Shown: positions 39,168 to 47,628 of the stretch, piece by piece
Position numbering within the stretch: the first letter of the stretch is position 1
Layout: each line of letters opens with the position of its first letter
Source of the DNA: a virus
IMG/VR virus record: IMGVR_UViG_3300011115_000699
Span: 1 to 53,643 of that record
DNA length: 53,643 nucleotides
Direction: 5' to 3' (one strand)
Program-made: the position numbers and the translations under genes
The notes under the pieces: model-generated
What the model was told of the DNA's origin: nothing
What the model saw: the letters and a program-made list of their open reading frames with translations, nothing else
Database searches by the model: none

Positions 39168-39416
39168 ATGGGCGTAGTCAAAAAATATCAGAACCCATCA
39201 GGTGGACTGAATGCCGCTGGTCGTGCGCATTTCAAAAAGTCTGAAGGACTCAATCTGAAGCCACCAGCACCAAACCCAAAGACACCAAAAGACGCGTCTA
39301 GGCGTAAGTCATTTTGTGCCAGGATGGAAGGCATGAAGAAAGTCAACACGTCTGCAAAGACGGCTAAAGATCCGAACAGCCGCATCAATAAGAGTCTTCG
39401 GGCCTGGAACTGCTAA
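39168..39416 (+). CDS. DUF6321-like small basic protein
   Basis: The protein has 82 residues from ATG 39168. The pattern NPSGGLNAAGRAHFKKSEG, then LKPPAPNPKTPKDASRRKSFCARM and SLRAWNC, matches a family of short basic phage proteins (DUF6321) common just upstream of packaging genes. It is Lys/Arg-rich and of unknown function. It is the first gene of the rightward late unit and is transcribed from a leaderless promoter. Confidence 0.75.
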   Translation: MGVVKKYQNPSGGLNAAGRAHFKKSEGLNLKPPAPNPKTPKDASRRKSFCARMEGMKKVNTSAKTAKDPNSRINKSLRAWNC

Positions 39417-39661
39417 TGAATAAAAATATCAACCACGCGCAAACATTTACACGTGATCTTCCCGACATTGAACGCCGCGAACATGGTTTGAAGAAGGCTC
39501 CAACCAAAGCGCAGATGCAGATGATGGAGAAGAAGGAACACGGACTTAAGCGTACACCATCTATGGGACAGATCATGATGATGGAACGCAAGGAACACAT
39601 AAAGCCTGATGGCAATGTGATTATTGGTAAAGGTTATAAAGGAAGAGCGAGGGCAAAGTAA
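39416..39661 (+). CDS. Small repeat-containing basic protein
   Basis: The protein has 81 residues; the ATG overlaps the previous stop (TAATG). It is built from repeated units: EHGLKKAPTKAQMQMMEKK and EHGLKRTPSMGQIMMMERK, each about 19 residues, followed by EHIKPDGNV. Each unit should form a Met/Gln-rich amphipathic helix. Such a basic, repeated protein may be a minor virion or DNA-binding component. No family was recognised. Confidence 0.55.
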   Translation: MNKNINHAQTFTRDLPDIERREHGLKKAPTKAQMQMMEKKEHGLKRTPSMGQIMMMERKEHIKPDGNVIIGKGYKGRARAK

Positions 39662-39774
39662 TGGCTAAGACAGTAAAGACTATGAAACCGGCAAAGACTA
39701 TGTCTGACATGATGGGCGTGAAGAAGGCTCATCCAATGGGATGCAAATGCCCTAACTGCAAAAAGAACTGCTAG
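39661..39774 (+). CDS. Tiny Cys-rich basic protein
   Basis: The protein has 37 residues, below usual gene-calling limits. The ATG overlaps the previous stop (TAATG) and the TAG is one base before the next ATG. The N-terminus is Lys/Met-rich; the C-terminus GCKCPNCKKNC carries four Cys as C-x-C-x2-C-x3-C, suitable for one zinc ion. Its exact fit in the gene chain supports translation. Confidence 0.6.
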   Translation: MAKTVKTMKPAKTMSDMMGVKKAHPMGCKCPNCKKNC

Positions 39775-39775
39775 T

Positions 39776-41752
39776 ATGCCAGACATTCCTAAAGGTCATA
39801 AAGTAATTGACACGGTAAAAGACAACAAGGGCTTTTATCGAATTATTCAACGCCCAGATGGAACAAAGTATAGTCAAACACTAAAACTGTTCACTGAGCA
39901 AGATAACGACAGGAAAGTACGCGCAGAAAACAAATCCCTAGGTCAGTATTCAACCACCAACATTAAAGGCAACATGGCAAACGCTATGGCGTTGACTGCC
40001 GTTGGTGGTGGTGCTACTGCCTTGGCTTTGCATAATGCTACACAAGGACGCCAAGACAAAGTCGGACGAAAAGTCCGTGGTGCTGCGTTTGGTAATACTA
40101 GACCACAAGGTGTTGGTTTAAAAACTCCTGCTGGTACAGCAGGTGACGTACGTGGACGAATATCAACTGATCGTCCTCCTGCTATTGTTAGATCAGTAGA
40201 CAGTTTTAATAAAAGAGGTTCAACTATGCCACAAACTGGCGATTTATTTAATCAACCAGAACCACCAAGTGGTGGTACTAAAAAAGCCGGTACACGTTAT
40301 GCTCCAGCCGGTACGGCTAAGGCTACAGGTAAAGGCACACGAGGTGTTCCACGTCCTGCTCCAAGATCAAGTGGAAAACCTACTGGATCAGCGCCTAAAA
40401 CTCCAGTAACGCAAGCACGACCTACGCCACTTGCACCAAGTCGCTTGGCAGGTAGTCCTATTAGACCTAAATTCAGGCCTTCACCATTGCAACCACCTAT
40501 GCCAAGTAAGATATTAGAAAGTCCAATTAATACCTATACAAGGCCTGGATACAGTGAAAGTTATCTCCCTGGTGGAGGACGACCACCGGTAAAAGGTCCA
40601 GGTGGTACGGAAATACGCCCAGGGCAAGGCAGTATTTATGACGTAAGGTCTAAATTCGATCCAAATCGTCTTGCTACCCGTGCAGGTTTACCAGGACGTG
40701 TACAACCGCAACTATCTGGTGCGGCACAAGCTGCACAAGACATGGCATCAAAATCCTCAACCAGTGGCAGTGCTAAAAAAGCCGGTACGCGTTACGCACC
40801 AGCTGGAACTGCTAAAGCCACTGGTAAAGGTACTCGTGGTGTTCCACGTCCTTCTCCGCGCTCTAATTTCAAACCGGCTACTGGAGCAAAACCAACTGGT
40901 GGTATGCCAGCACAACTTAGTCAGATGCCTCCAGGTGGTGCTGGTCCAACTGCACCAGGTAGAACTAATGTTGCCGGTGCTATTAATCAGTCAAAGATGC
41001 CAGCGCAGTTTAAGCAAATGCCTCCAAGTGGTGCTGGTCCAACTGCCAATGTCCCATCGCGTTTGACACAAAGCATTCCAAAGCCTGGTTTCCTCAATAA
41101 CATAAATAAATTTGTTAGTAATTTAGGTAAGGGACGCACCGGCATAAAACAAGTAGATGCAATGTATCAAGCTGCTGGAATGATTGATAAATATGGTGGC
41201 GAACCATATCGACAACATATGGCTGCGCATCCAGAAGATAAAAAAATGACCCCGATGCAATTAAGCACACATATACGGGAGTCGAAACTTGAAGCACCAA
41301 AAGCAACACTAGCAGCAACTGCGCCAGCTGCATCTGGTGGCAATAAGCCAGTCGGTGGACAAAAGCCTTACGAACCTAGGTACTTCCCAGAAGCTGGTGG
41401 CAATGGTAATGCTGTTCGTAAACCTGATAGTTACCTTGGTGAAGCGTTTGACTACTCACTTCAAAAGGGTACTACATCTGGAAGCAAGTACCTGGAACAT
41501 ATGTTCCGCCGTGACAAGGTTAGTGAAGACGATCAACAGCGACTGCGCGAGCGGTTCAACAAGAAGGTTGTTGGAGATCTGACGCTTAAAGAATATGGTG
41601 CTGACAAAGGGATTACTCAAACCCTTGAAGGTAAGAAGTCTGGTCTTGGTGAAGCATTGCTTGGCAAGTATCGAGACACTGGTACCTACAAAGGTAATAC
41701 CGATTACGATGTCATGCGAGCAGCTGCTGAAGCAAGAATGGCAAGGAAGTAA
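39776..41752 (+). CDS. Long disordered Pro/Gly-rich protein with internal repeats
   Basis: The protein has 658 residues. The first 50 residues look folded (KGHKVIDTVKDNKGFYRI), then residues about 75-430 are Pro/Gly/Ala/Lys/Arg-rich and probably disordered. A 26-residue block beginning KKAGTRYAPAGTAK recurs unchanged at 169-194 and 334-359, and MPAQ(L/F)..MPP(G/S)GAGPTA occurs twice. The C-terminal 200 residues look helical (QRLRERFNKKVVGD). It lies just before the terminase genes and ends at a terminator. A virion-internal or capsid-assembly role is conceivable; no family was recognised. Confidence 0.6.
   Translation: MPDIPKGHKVIDTVKDNKGFYRIIQRPDGTKYSQTLKLFTEQDNDRKVRAENKSLGQYSTTNIKGNMANAMALTAVGGGATALALHNATQGRQDKVGRKVRGAAFGNTRPQGVGLKTPAGTAGDVRGRISTDRPPAIVRSVDSFNKRGSTMPQTGDLFNQPEPPSGGTKKAGTRYAPAGTAKATGKGTRGVPRPAPRSSGKPTGSAPKTPVTQARPTPLAPSRLAGSPIRPKFRPSPLQPPMPSKILESPINTYTRPGYSESYLPGGGRPPVKGPGGTEIRPGQGSIYDVRSKFDPNRLATRAGLPGRVQPQLSGAAQAAQDMASKSSTSGSAKKAGTRYAPAGTAKATGKGTRGVPRPSPRSNFKPATGAKPTGGMPAQLSQMPPGGAGPTAPGRTNVAGAINQSKMPAQFKQMPPSGAGPTANVPSRLTQSIPKPGFLNNINKFVSNLGKGRTGIKQVDAMYQAAGMIDKYGGEPYRQHMAAHPEDKKMTPMQLSTHIRESKLEAPKATLAATAPAASGGNKPVGGQKPYEPRYFPEAGGNGNAVRKPDSYLGEAFDYSLQKGTTSGSKYLEHMFRRDKVSEDDQQRLRERFNKKVVGDLTLKEYGADKGITQTLEGKKSGLGEALLGKYRDTGTYKGNTDYDVMRAAAEARMARK
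40280..40357 (+). repeat. Coding repeat, copy 1 (26 residues)
   Basis: Encodes KKAGTRYAPAGTAKATGKG plus seven more residues. Identical in protein to 40775-40852 but different at about 12 synonymous positions. Confidence 0.8.
40775..40852 (+). repeat. Coding repeat, copy 2 (26 residues)
   Basis: Same 26 residues as copy 1 with only synonymous changes, implying an old duplication kept by selection. Confidence 0.8.
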
Positions 41753-41755
41753 CCG

Positions 41756-41781
41756 AAGGGGAGCAAACGCTCCCCTTTTTT
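41756..41781 (+). terminator. Rho-independent terminator before the packaging genes
   Basis: AAGGGGAGC (41756-41764) and GCTCCCCTT (41769-41777) with a four-base loop, followed by TTTT. It separates the 39776 gene from the terminase unit. Confidence 0.9.
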
Positions 41782-41792
41782 CTTGTCTGCCG

Positions 41793-41805
41793 TATACTTA
41801 CGTGC
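41793..41805 (+). promoter_or_regulatory. -10 box for leaderless terminase transcript
   Basis: TATACT (41793-41798) is followed by TACGTGC and the ATG at 41806; no ribosome-binding site. It resembles the TATACTTGCGTG element. Confidence 0.5.
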
Positions 41806-42573
41806 ATGAGTGAACTGCAAGCAGGTACAGAGTTTGAAGAAGACGGTATCTGGTATCGCCGTACGAGCATGGGTGTCGTTAAACTCTGCGAAGGAACTAT
41901 CGTTCGCGAAGGCAAAGAGGCGCGGTGTCGTAGTGCATCCATCAAAGGACAACAGTATTGTCCGCAACACGGCATGAAACATATGGTCAAATCAGAACGA
42001 CCACAAGCCCTGGCTCATGCGTATCAGAAGCACCGCCGTCGGTTCAAGTCTATTGGTAAAGAGTTACTTGAGAAGGTGGATGACTACCGAGAAGACCCAG
42101 ACCTTTTCTCACTACGTGACGATACAGCCTATCTAACTGCCTTATTGGATAAACGTGCCGAAGCAGCAGCAGAAGGCGTTAGTATCGAACAGTACAAGCG
42201 CATAGAGGCAGCATACAATCTCTGCCGAAGTAAACTTGGTAGCCCTGACTTCATCGACTGCTTTGAACAACTAGGTGAGTCCATTACACAGAGACTTGAT
42301 GAGTTTGCAGCATCTAAAGACGTACTCGATCTTATTGAACGCCGTACTGACCTGGTTGAAGCAGAACAACGGATGATGCAGACGAAGTCATACGTACTCG
42401 AAGCCGATCAAGCATTCATGCTGATTATGCAAGTTGTTGAGGTTGTCAAGTCCTGCGTACGTAATGCGGACGAATTGATGGCTATCAAGACTGGTATAAA
42501 TAAGTTATTGAAATCGCACAAACAAGAAACCGATGAATCAATAGAGGATGCCGTAATCGTAGATGAACGCTAA
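41806..42573 (+). CDS. Candidate terminase small subunit
   Basis: The protein has 255 residues. Near residues 28-58, LCEGTIVREGKEARC, then SASIKGQQYCPQHG has the C-x(n)-C-x(n)-C-x2-H spacing of small zinc knuckles found in proteins encoded next to TerL. The rest is helical, with KHRRRFKSIGKELLEK and long C-terminal helices, as expected for an oligomeric DNA-recognition subunit. The end overlaps terL by 11 bases. The assignment depends mainly on gene position. Confidence 0.6.
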   Translation: MSELQAGTEFEEDGIWYRRTSMGVVKLCEGTIVREGKEARCRSASIKGQQYCPQHGMKHMVKSERPQALAHAYQKHRRRFKSIGKELLEKVDDYREDPDLFSLRDDTAYLTALLDKRAEAAAEGVSIEQYKRIEAAYNLCRSKLGSPDFIDCFEQLGESITQRLDEFAASKDVLDLIERRTDLVEAEQRMMQTKSYVLEADQAFMLIMQVVEVVKSCVRNADELMAIKTGINKLLKSHKQETDESIEDAVIVDER

Positions 42574-44296
42574 ACAACTAAAGCGCAACACGCCCAAAGA
42601 GTTTCGTCACTTCACTAGAAACGATAAGCCGTTGGCTGAAGCGTTGCTTGAAGCAATGGGAGATCAGATACAACTCGTGCTTGAAACTGGTGACTACGAC
42701 TCAGGACGTGCAGCTGCTATTGACGGCGCATCAATGGATTACGCTACGTGGCTAAGGACGTATGCACCTCACGCTATGTCTTCTTCACTTGGAGAACATC
42801 ATAAGCGGGCCTGGGAGTGGGCAGAGAGTATAGAACCTGGCGTTGTCCCACCCGCTCTAATTGAGTGTTGGTTCCGAGGTGGCGGTAAGTCCACAACGAT
42901 GGAACACATCGCTGCACGTATTGCAGTCAAAGGATCAAAACGATTCTTACTGTATGTCTGTTCTACTCAAGAAGCGGCAGATAGACACGTATCTGATATT
43001 GCCCACACGATGGAGCGTTGTGGTATTGAAAGGGCTTTGAACCGTTATGGATTCTCCAAAGGATGGAACGCTTCCAAACTCCGCACAGCCAACGGTTTTA
43101 ACGTTCTTGCGTTCGGTTTGGACACTGGTGCGCGTGGTGTCAAACTTGATCACCTACGTCCTGATTTCATTATCCTTGACGACATTGATGAGCTTGATGA
43201 TAGCGTTAATCGCGTTGAGAAAAAGATAGCCACAATCACTCAGACAATCCTTCCGGCTAAGAGTACGGACTGCGCTATCGCGTTTGTACAGAACAAGATT
43301 CACGCCAATAGCGTAATGGCACAGATTCTCAATGGTGAACTAGATGCACTCCAGGAACGCATACAAAGCCCTATCGTGCCAGCAATCGAAGGATTGACAT
43401 ATGAACCCATTGAGCGTGAAGATGGGCGTACTGGATACAAGATTACTGGCGGGACTGCAACGTGGTCTCACAAGAATATCCCAGTGTGCCAACGCGAGAT
43501 TGATGACTACGGCATCCTTTCCTTCCTACGTGAGTGCCAACATGAAGTTGGCGTAGGCGGTAGGTTCTTCCCGCAGTTTAAACCATATGACAGCACAGGA
43601 CAGCCGTGGCACGTTGTTGACTACGTTGATGTAAAGCCTTGGTGGCGCATCTGGGCAAGTCATGACTTTGGTACAGCCAGCCCAGCCTGTTCAATCATCT
43701 ATGCCAGTGACGAGAATGAAACCATCTATGTCATTGGTGAGATTTACGAATCAGGCAATGTAAGTAGTCAGCAAGCGATGAAACTGCTTAAATGGCTTGA
43801 AGCACGTGAGTACGCGAAACCATTGAAACCTAAGATGGAAGATGGACCGTGGAATACAAAACTTGAAGCAATTGCGTTTGACTACGGCAACACGTTTCCA
43901 CCGGAGAATGTTGCACAACGCATTGGTGAGTACCCGGTTGAGGTTTGGTGGCGCCGTGGTCTTCCTGCTGTTCGTGCGGTCAAAGATCGAAAGGCTGGAT
44001 GGCGCCGACTACAGGAATGGCTCGTTGCTGTTCGCATGAAAGATGGCAAAGCATTCCCAAGGTTTGTTATTGTTCGTAATGGTTGCCCTAACTTAATCCG
44101 TGAAATGGAAGCAGCCATGTGCGACCCTAAAGACCCAGAAGACCTGGACAGCGGAACCAAGTCAGATCACGCCTTAGACTCTTGTCGTTATGGTGTTATG
44201 TGGCGTGAGTTTCCAGTCACTTGTCCAGAGGTATCTAAAGCCGGACCGTGGAAGCCAGCATGGCTCAGTGGTAAAGATGAGGACAGTTACGTTTAA
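42563..44296 (+). CDS. terL: Terminase large subunit (TerL)
   Basis: The protein has 577 residues. The ATPase domain shows Walker A FRGGGKST (104-111) and Walker B FIILDDIDE (202-210), with TQEAAD following the first beta strands. The nuclease domain begins near ASHDFGTASP (D368) and has an acidic FDYGNTF segment and a late SDHALDSCRY motif, consistent with an RNase-H-like nuclease. It pumps and cuts DNA during packaging. The order TerS candidate, TerL, portal is standard. Confidence 0.92.
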   Translation: MNAKQLKRNTPKEFRHFTRNDKPLAEALLEAMGDQIQLVLETGDYDSGRAAAIDGASMDYATWLRTYAPHAMSSSLGEHHKRAWEWAESIEPGVVPPALIECWFRGGGKSTTMEHIAARIAVKGSKRFLLYVCSTQEAADRHVSDIAHTMERCGIERALNRYGFSKGWNASKLRTANGFNVLAFGLDTGARGVKLDHLRPDFIILDDIDELDDSVNRVEKKIATITQTILPAKSTDCAIAFVQNKIHANSVMAQILNGELDALQERIQSPIVPAIEGLTYEPIEREDGRTGYKITGGTATWSHKNIPVCQREIDDYGILSFLRECQHEVGVGGRFFPQFKPYDSTGQPWHVVDYVDVKPWWRIWASHDFGTASPACSIIYASDENETIYVIGEIYESGNVSSQQAMKLLKWLEAREYAKPLKPKMEDGPWNTKLEAIAFDYGNTFPPENVAQRIGEYPVEVWWRRGLPAVRAVKDRKAGWRRLQEWLVAVRMKDGKAFPRFVIVRNGCPNLIREMEAAMCDPKDPEDLDSGTKSDHALDSCRYGVMWREFPVTCPEVSKAGPWKPAWLSGKDEDSYV

Positions 44297-44436
44297 TGCT
44301 CAATGGTATTATTCAAGTTGCATTATTGGTTGTTATTGCTACATTTTCAGCATTGACTTACCGTGACGTACGATGGTTTCGCATGGAACAACAGCAACGA
44401 ATTGATCGGATTAAACAAGGTGAGAGGTACTTATGA
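44296..44436 (+). CDS. Small single-span membrane protein between terL and portal
   Basis: The protein has 46 residues. The ATG overlaps the terL stop (TAATG) and the TGA overlaps the portal ATG (ATGA). Residues about 4-21 are hydrophobic (GIIQVALLVVIATFSAL), then the tail is basic and Gln-rich (MEQQQRIDRIKQGERYL). Short size with an N-terminal span resembles small Rz/holin-associated or membrane-anchor proteins, but its place within the packaging block is unusual. No family was recognised. Confidence 0.65.
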   Translation: MLNGIIQVALLVVIATFSALTYRDVRWFRMEQQQRIDRIKQGERYL

Positions 44437-46697
44437 GAAACCCGCTATTTACTCTTAAGCGGAAAACAGCCGAGCCTGGTATGTTTAACCGGTCTCAAGC
44501 TGTTGGTCTCAACCCACCTGGTATGCAAACTATCAAGCAGAGCATTATGGCTATGAAGAAGCCAAAGGCTACTGGTACGCAAGGTAGTTTTGACACAGGC
44601 AACCTTGAACTTGATGACCCAGATGAACTTGGCATCGATCACGAACACAATAAATGGAAAGTTGATCCTGGTGAACAACCAGAAGAAGCAGTCAAGATCA
44701 CTTCGTTTATCAAGGGTGAGTTTGATCGTGCGTACCGCGCTCGCCAGGAAATGGAACTAGAGTGGGCGCAAGCATTAGCATTCTTTGAAGGTCGGCAGTG
44801 GTTCCGCATCAACTCTCAGACTCGTAACCTGGTGCAGTTGCAGAACCCGTCAGAACCTAACCGCTACATGACGGTCAACAAAATGCGTCCTTTGCTCGAC
44901 GGCGTTGTCGGCAAGTTGACCCAGGTTGCTCCAGATGCTCGTGCTGTCCCACTCAGCATGAACCCTAAAGACCAAGCTGCTGCAGACGAAGCCAACTTTA
45001 TTGCCGGTCATTACACAAGAAAGTTTGATCGTGAAACACAAACCAAGGAACGTGTTCGCTGGGCTTGCGTAACTGGAACGTGTTACGTCAAGATCTACTG
45101 GAACGCCAAGTCCGAAGTCGTAATGCCAAAGATGTCCATCGATGATGGAAACATCAATGGATACGAATCACTACCGCTTGGTGATGTTGAAGAAGAAATC
45201 ATCCCGTGTTTTAACGTACTGATTGATCCGACAGCACAACGCGACGAAGATATTCGCTGGATGATTCATGCCAGCATTAAGCCTTTGTCTTGGTTTACGG
45301 ACAACTACGGTGAAGCGGGTAAAGCCGTACAGCCGGACGCTATTGCTGGACAAAACTCTGGGTATGTTGATGCGTACCTGGAAGGCGCAAACGGTTCTGG
45401 TAATGGATGGGTACAACCATCGTCTGCCAGGATGAACAACATGGACTCTAAGAAACACGCCGCAATCGTGTATGAGTACTGGGAGAGACCAACTGCACAA
45501 TATACAGATGGACGCTATATCGTTAGTACTAATAGCGCATTACTTCACGCAGGTGTTTGGCCATACGAAAAGAAAGACGACTTTCCCTTCATTCCACTGC
45601 GATGGCAACCACGATCGGGTACCGCGTACGGACACAGTCTGGGGTTTGACTTGTGTCCATTGCAGCAAATGTACAACCGACTTTATTCAAGAGCTCTAGA
45701 GCAGTTTGAAGTCAACAAAGACTACATCATGGTTGAGCGCCTTAGCCGTATCGGCGCAGACGCATTTGATCAAGCCGCAGAAGACATTGATGACAAGTCT
45801 CGTATCTACCGAAAGGTTTACTACGATCGAGGTTCTCAACCTCCGCAGATTCAACGCGCACCCGGTATTTCTGCCGATCTTTTCCCAATGATGCAAACAT
45901 TGGAGAAGGACATGGCGGACATTGCTGGGTTGCATGACGTATCCCAGGGCCTGGCCCAAGCAGGAACGCCAGCGGAATCCGTACGCTTATTGCAACGTGC
46001 TGACAATACACAGCATTCATACATCAGGGCTGACATCGAAAAGAGTATTCAGAAGATCAAAGAATGGGAGATTTCACTGGTATCCCAGTTTGCAGTCACT
46101 CCGTTCATTGGATCTGTTGATGACCAAGTCAATCCTCAGAATAACATCAAGCAGGGATTGATTACGTTTGACGCTATTCGTGAAGGTGGACAATTCCGTG
46201 TTGTTTACATTCCTGGTTCATCCATGCAAGATAGCCCGGATCAGAAACTACAGAAGATTGTCATGCTTCGCCAGATGGGTCTCTTTGGTGATCCGACTGA
46301 TGCAGATACAAACGCGCTTACCGTCAAGATGCTTCAGTTACCAGAGACAACTGACATCCTGGAAGTCTTGGCTATGCAACAACAGAAGCAAGCCCAGATG
46401 CAACAGCAGATGATGGCTATGCAACAACAGCAAATGGCTTTACAGTCACAGCCTAAACAGGCTCCGTTTAATCCTGAAGCCGAGCAGATGAAAACACAAC
46501 TTGACTTAGAGAAGCAACAGCAACTATTCCAAATGAAGCATCAAGCTGACATGGAAAAAATGCAAGTGCAAGCCGGTTTAAATTCTGAAGATTACGCGAC
46601 AAAGCAGATTGCTGACATCGCAAAAGATGCTCTTACCTCCAGTGGTAATAGCAAGGGCGCGACCCCTGCACAAAAAGTGCAAAAACAACAAAAGTAG
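44433..46697 (+). CDS. Portal protein
   Basis: The protein has 754 residues, in the range of P22-type portals. After a variable N-terminus, the core has AYRARQEMELEWAQALAFFEG, the motif RYMTVNKMRPLLDGVVGK, then an acidic EEEIIPCFNVLIDPTA and PLRWQPRSGTAYGHS, common to podovirus portals. The C-terminal about 120 residues are Met/Gln-rich coiled coil (QQQMMAMQQQQMALQ), probably the barrel. The dodecameric ring is the DNA gate and connector platform. It lies directly before scaffold and capsid genes. Confidence 0.88.
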   Translation: MRNPLFTLKRKTAEPGMFNRSQAVGLNPPGMQTIKQSIMAMKKPKATGTQGSFDTGNLELDDPDELGIDHEHNKWKVDPGEQPEEAVKITSFIKGEFDRAYRARQEMELEWAQALAFFEGRQWFRINSQTRNLVQLQNPSEPNRYMTVNKMRPLLDGVVGKLTQVAPDARAVPLSMNPKDQAAADEANFIAGHYTRKFDRETQTKERVRWACVTGTCYVKIYWNAKSEVVMPKMSIDDGNINGYESLPLGDVEEEIIPCFNVLIDPTAQRDEDIRWMIHASIKPLSWFTDNYGEAGKAVQPDAIAGQNSGYVDAYLEGANGSGNGWVQPSSARMNNMDSKKHAAIVYEYWERPTAQYTDGRYIVSTNSALLHAGVWPYEKKDDFPFIPLRWQPRSGTAYGHSLGFDLCPLQQMYNRLYSRALEQFEVNKDYIMVERLSRIGADAFDQAAEDIDDKSRIYRKVYYDRGSQPPQIQRAPGISADLFPMMQTLEKDMADIAGLHDVSQGLAQAGTPAESVRLLQRADNTQHSYIRADIEKSIQKIKEWEISLVSQFAVTPFIGSVDDQVNPQNNIKQGLITFDAIREGGQFRVVYIPGSSMQDSPDQKLQKIVMLRQMGLFGDPTDADTNALTVKMLQLPETTDILEVLAMQQQKQAQMQQQMMAMQQQQMALQSQPKQAPFNPEAEQMKTQLDLEKQQQLFQMKHQADMEKMQVQAGLNSEDYATKQIADIAKDALTSSGNSKGATPAQKVQKQQK

Positions 46698-46720
46698 TCG
46701 TGCTAAAATGGGAGACATAA

Positions 46721-47617
46721 ATGCCTGAAGAGATGGTGACACTAACTTCCGATTCACCAGCGGAAGCACCAGGCGGTTTGGGAAACGCAGTTGCAGACTT
46801 CATTCAAGATAACGCCGGTCTTGAAGATAACTCACAATGGGCGACAAGTGAGACTGACGGAAGTTACGAAACTGCGGACGATGGTTATGACGAAGTTGCT
46901 GAAGTTGATGAGACGGATTACGACTCACTAACTGATGAACTGCTTGGTATTGACAACAATCAATTTCATGCACAAGAACAGGAAGAACCTGGGGCGGTGC
47001 CATACGAGCGATTCCGTGAAGTCAATGAGCGAGCGCGTCAAGCCACCGAGTATGAGGAACGATTCAATCGTTGGGGTCGTGTCATTGAAAACCTTGAGTC
47101 CCAGGGATATCAGGATGCGGATGCGGTAGATGCAATGCTTGCTCAACAAGAGCAACAACAACGTGAATACCAAATTCAAAACCGATATCGCCAGATGGCG
47201 GATCAACAACTAATTGATCCACAACTGGCAGAAGCCCAGGCCCGAGCTGAAATTATGCAGCAACGGTACGAAGGCCAGATGGCTCAGGTCAACCAGTATA
47301 TGTTGTCTCAGCAACGAGATTATGCTGTTCAACAATACCCACTGGCACAACGTGCGCCTGAACTTGTGGATAACTTGATCTCCGCTGGGTTCTCTCCAGA
47401 ACAAGCGGCTCAAGCAGTACATGAGCAAGTGCGTACAATTACTCGTAGTCTTGTTCCTGAGATTACAAGCCGCTTATCGAGATCGCAGCGTAGTCCGCAA
47501 CCAATGGGAAATGCAAACACAGCAGTGCCAGCACCACCAGGCCGTGGAGTACAACAACAGCGAGGTTCTTCGATTGGTGCGTTGCTTGGAATTGTTCGGG
47601 GCAAAAACACTCTTTAA
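46721..47617 (+). CDS. Scaffolding-like protein
   Basis: The protein has 298 residues with GGGAGA six bases upstream; TAAAAT (46704-46709) just before could be a promoter. The N-terminal 90 residues are very acidic, followed by VPYERFREVNERARQ, a motif frequent in phage scaffold proteins, then a long Gln-rich coiled coil (about 130-215). The C-terminus is Ser/Arg/Pro-rich and basic, suited to contact capsid. Position between portal and major capsid supports the role. Confidence 0.75.
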   Translation: MPEEMVTLTSDSPAEAPGGLGNAVADFIQDNAGLEDNSQWATSETDGSYETADDGYDEVAEVDETDYDSLTDELLGIDNNQFHAQEQEEPGAVPYERFREVNERARQATEYEERFNRWGRVIENLESQGYQDADAVDAMLAQQEQQQREYQIQNRYRQMADQQLIDPQLAEAQARAEIMQQRYEGQMAQVNQYMLSQQRDYAVQQYPLAQRAPELVDNLISAGFSPEQAAQAVHEQVRTITRSLVPEITSRLSRSQRSPQPMGNANTAVPAPPGRGVQQQRGSSIGALLGIVRGKNTL

Positions 47618-47628
47618 GGTAGAAAATT

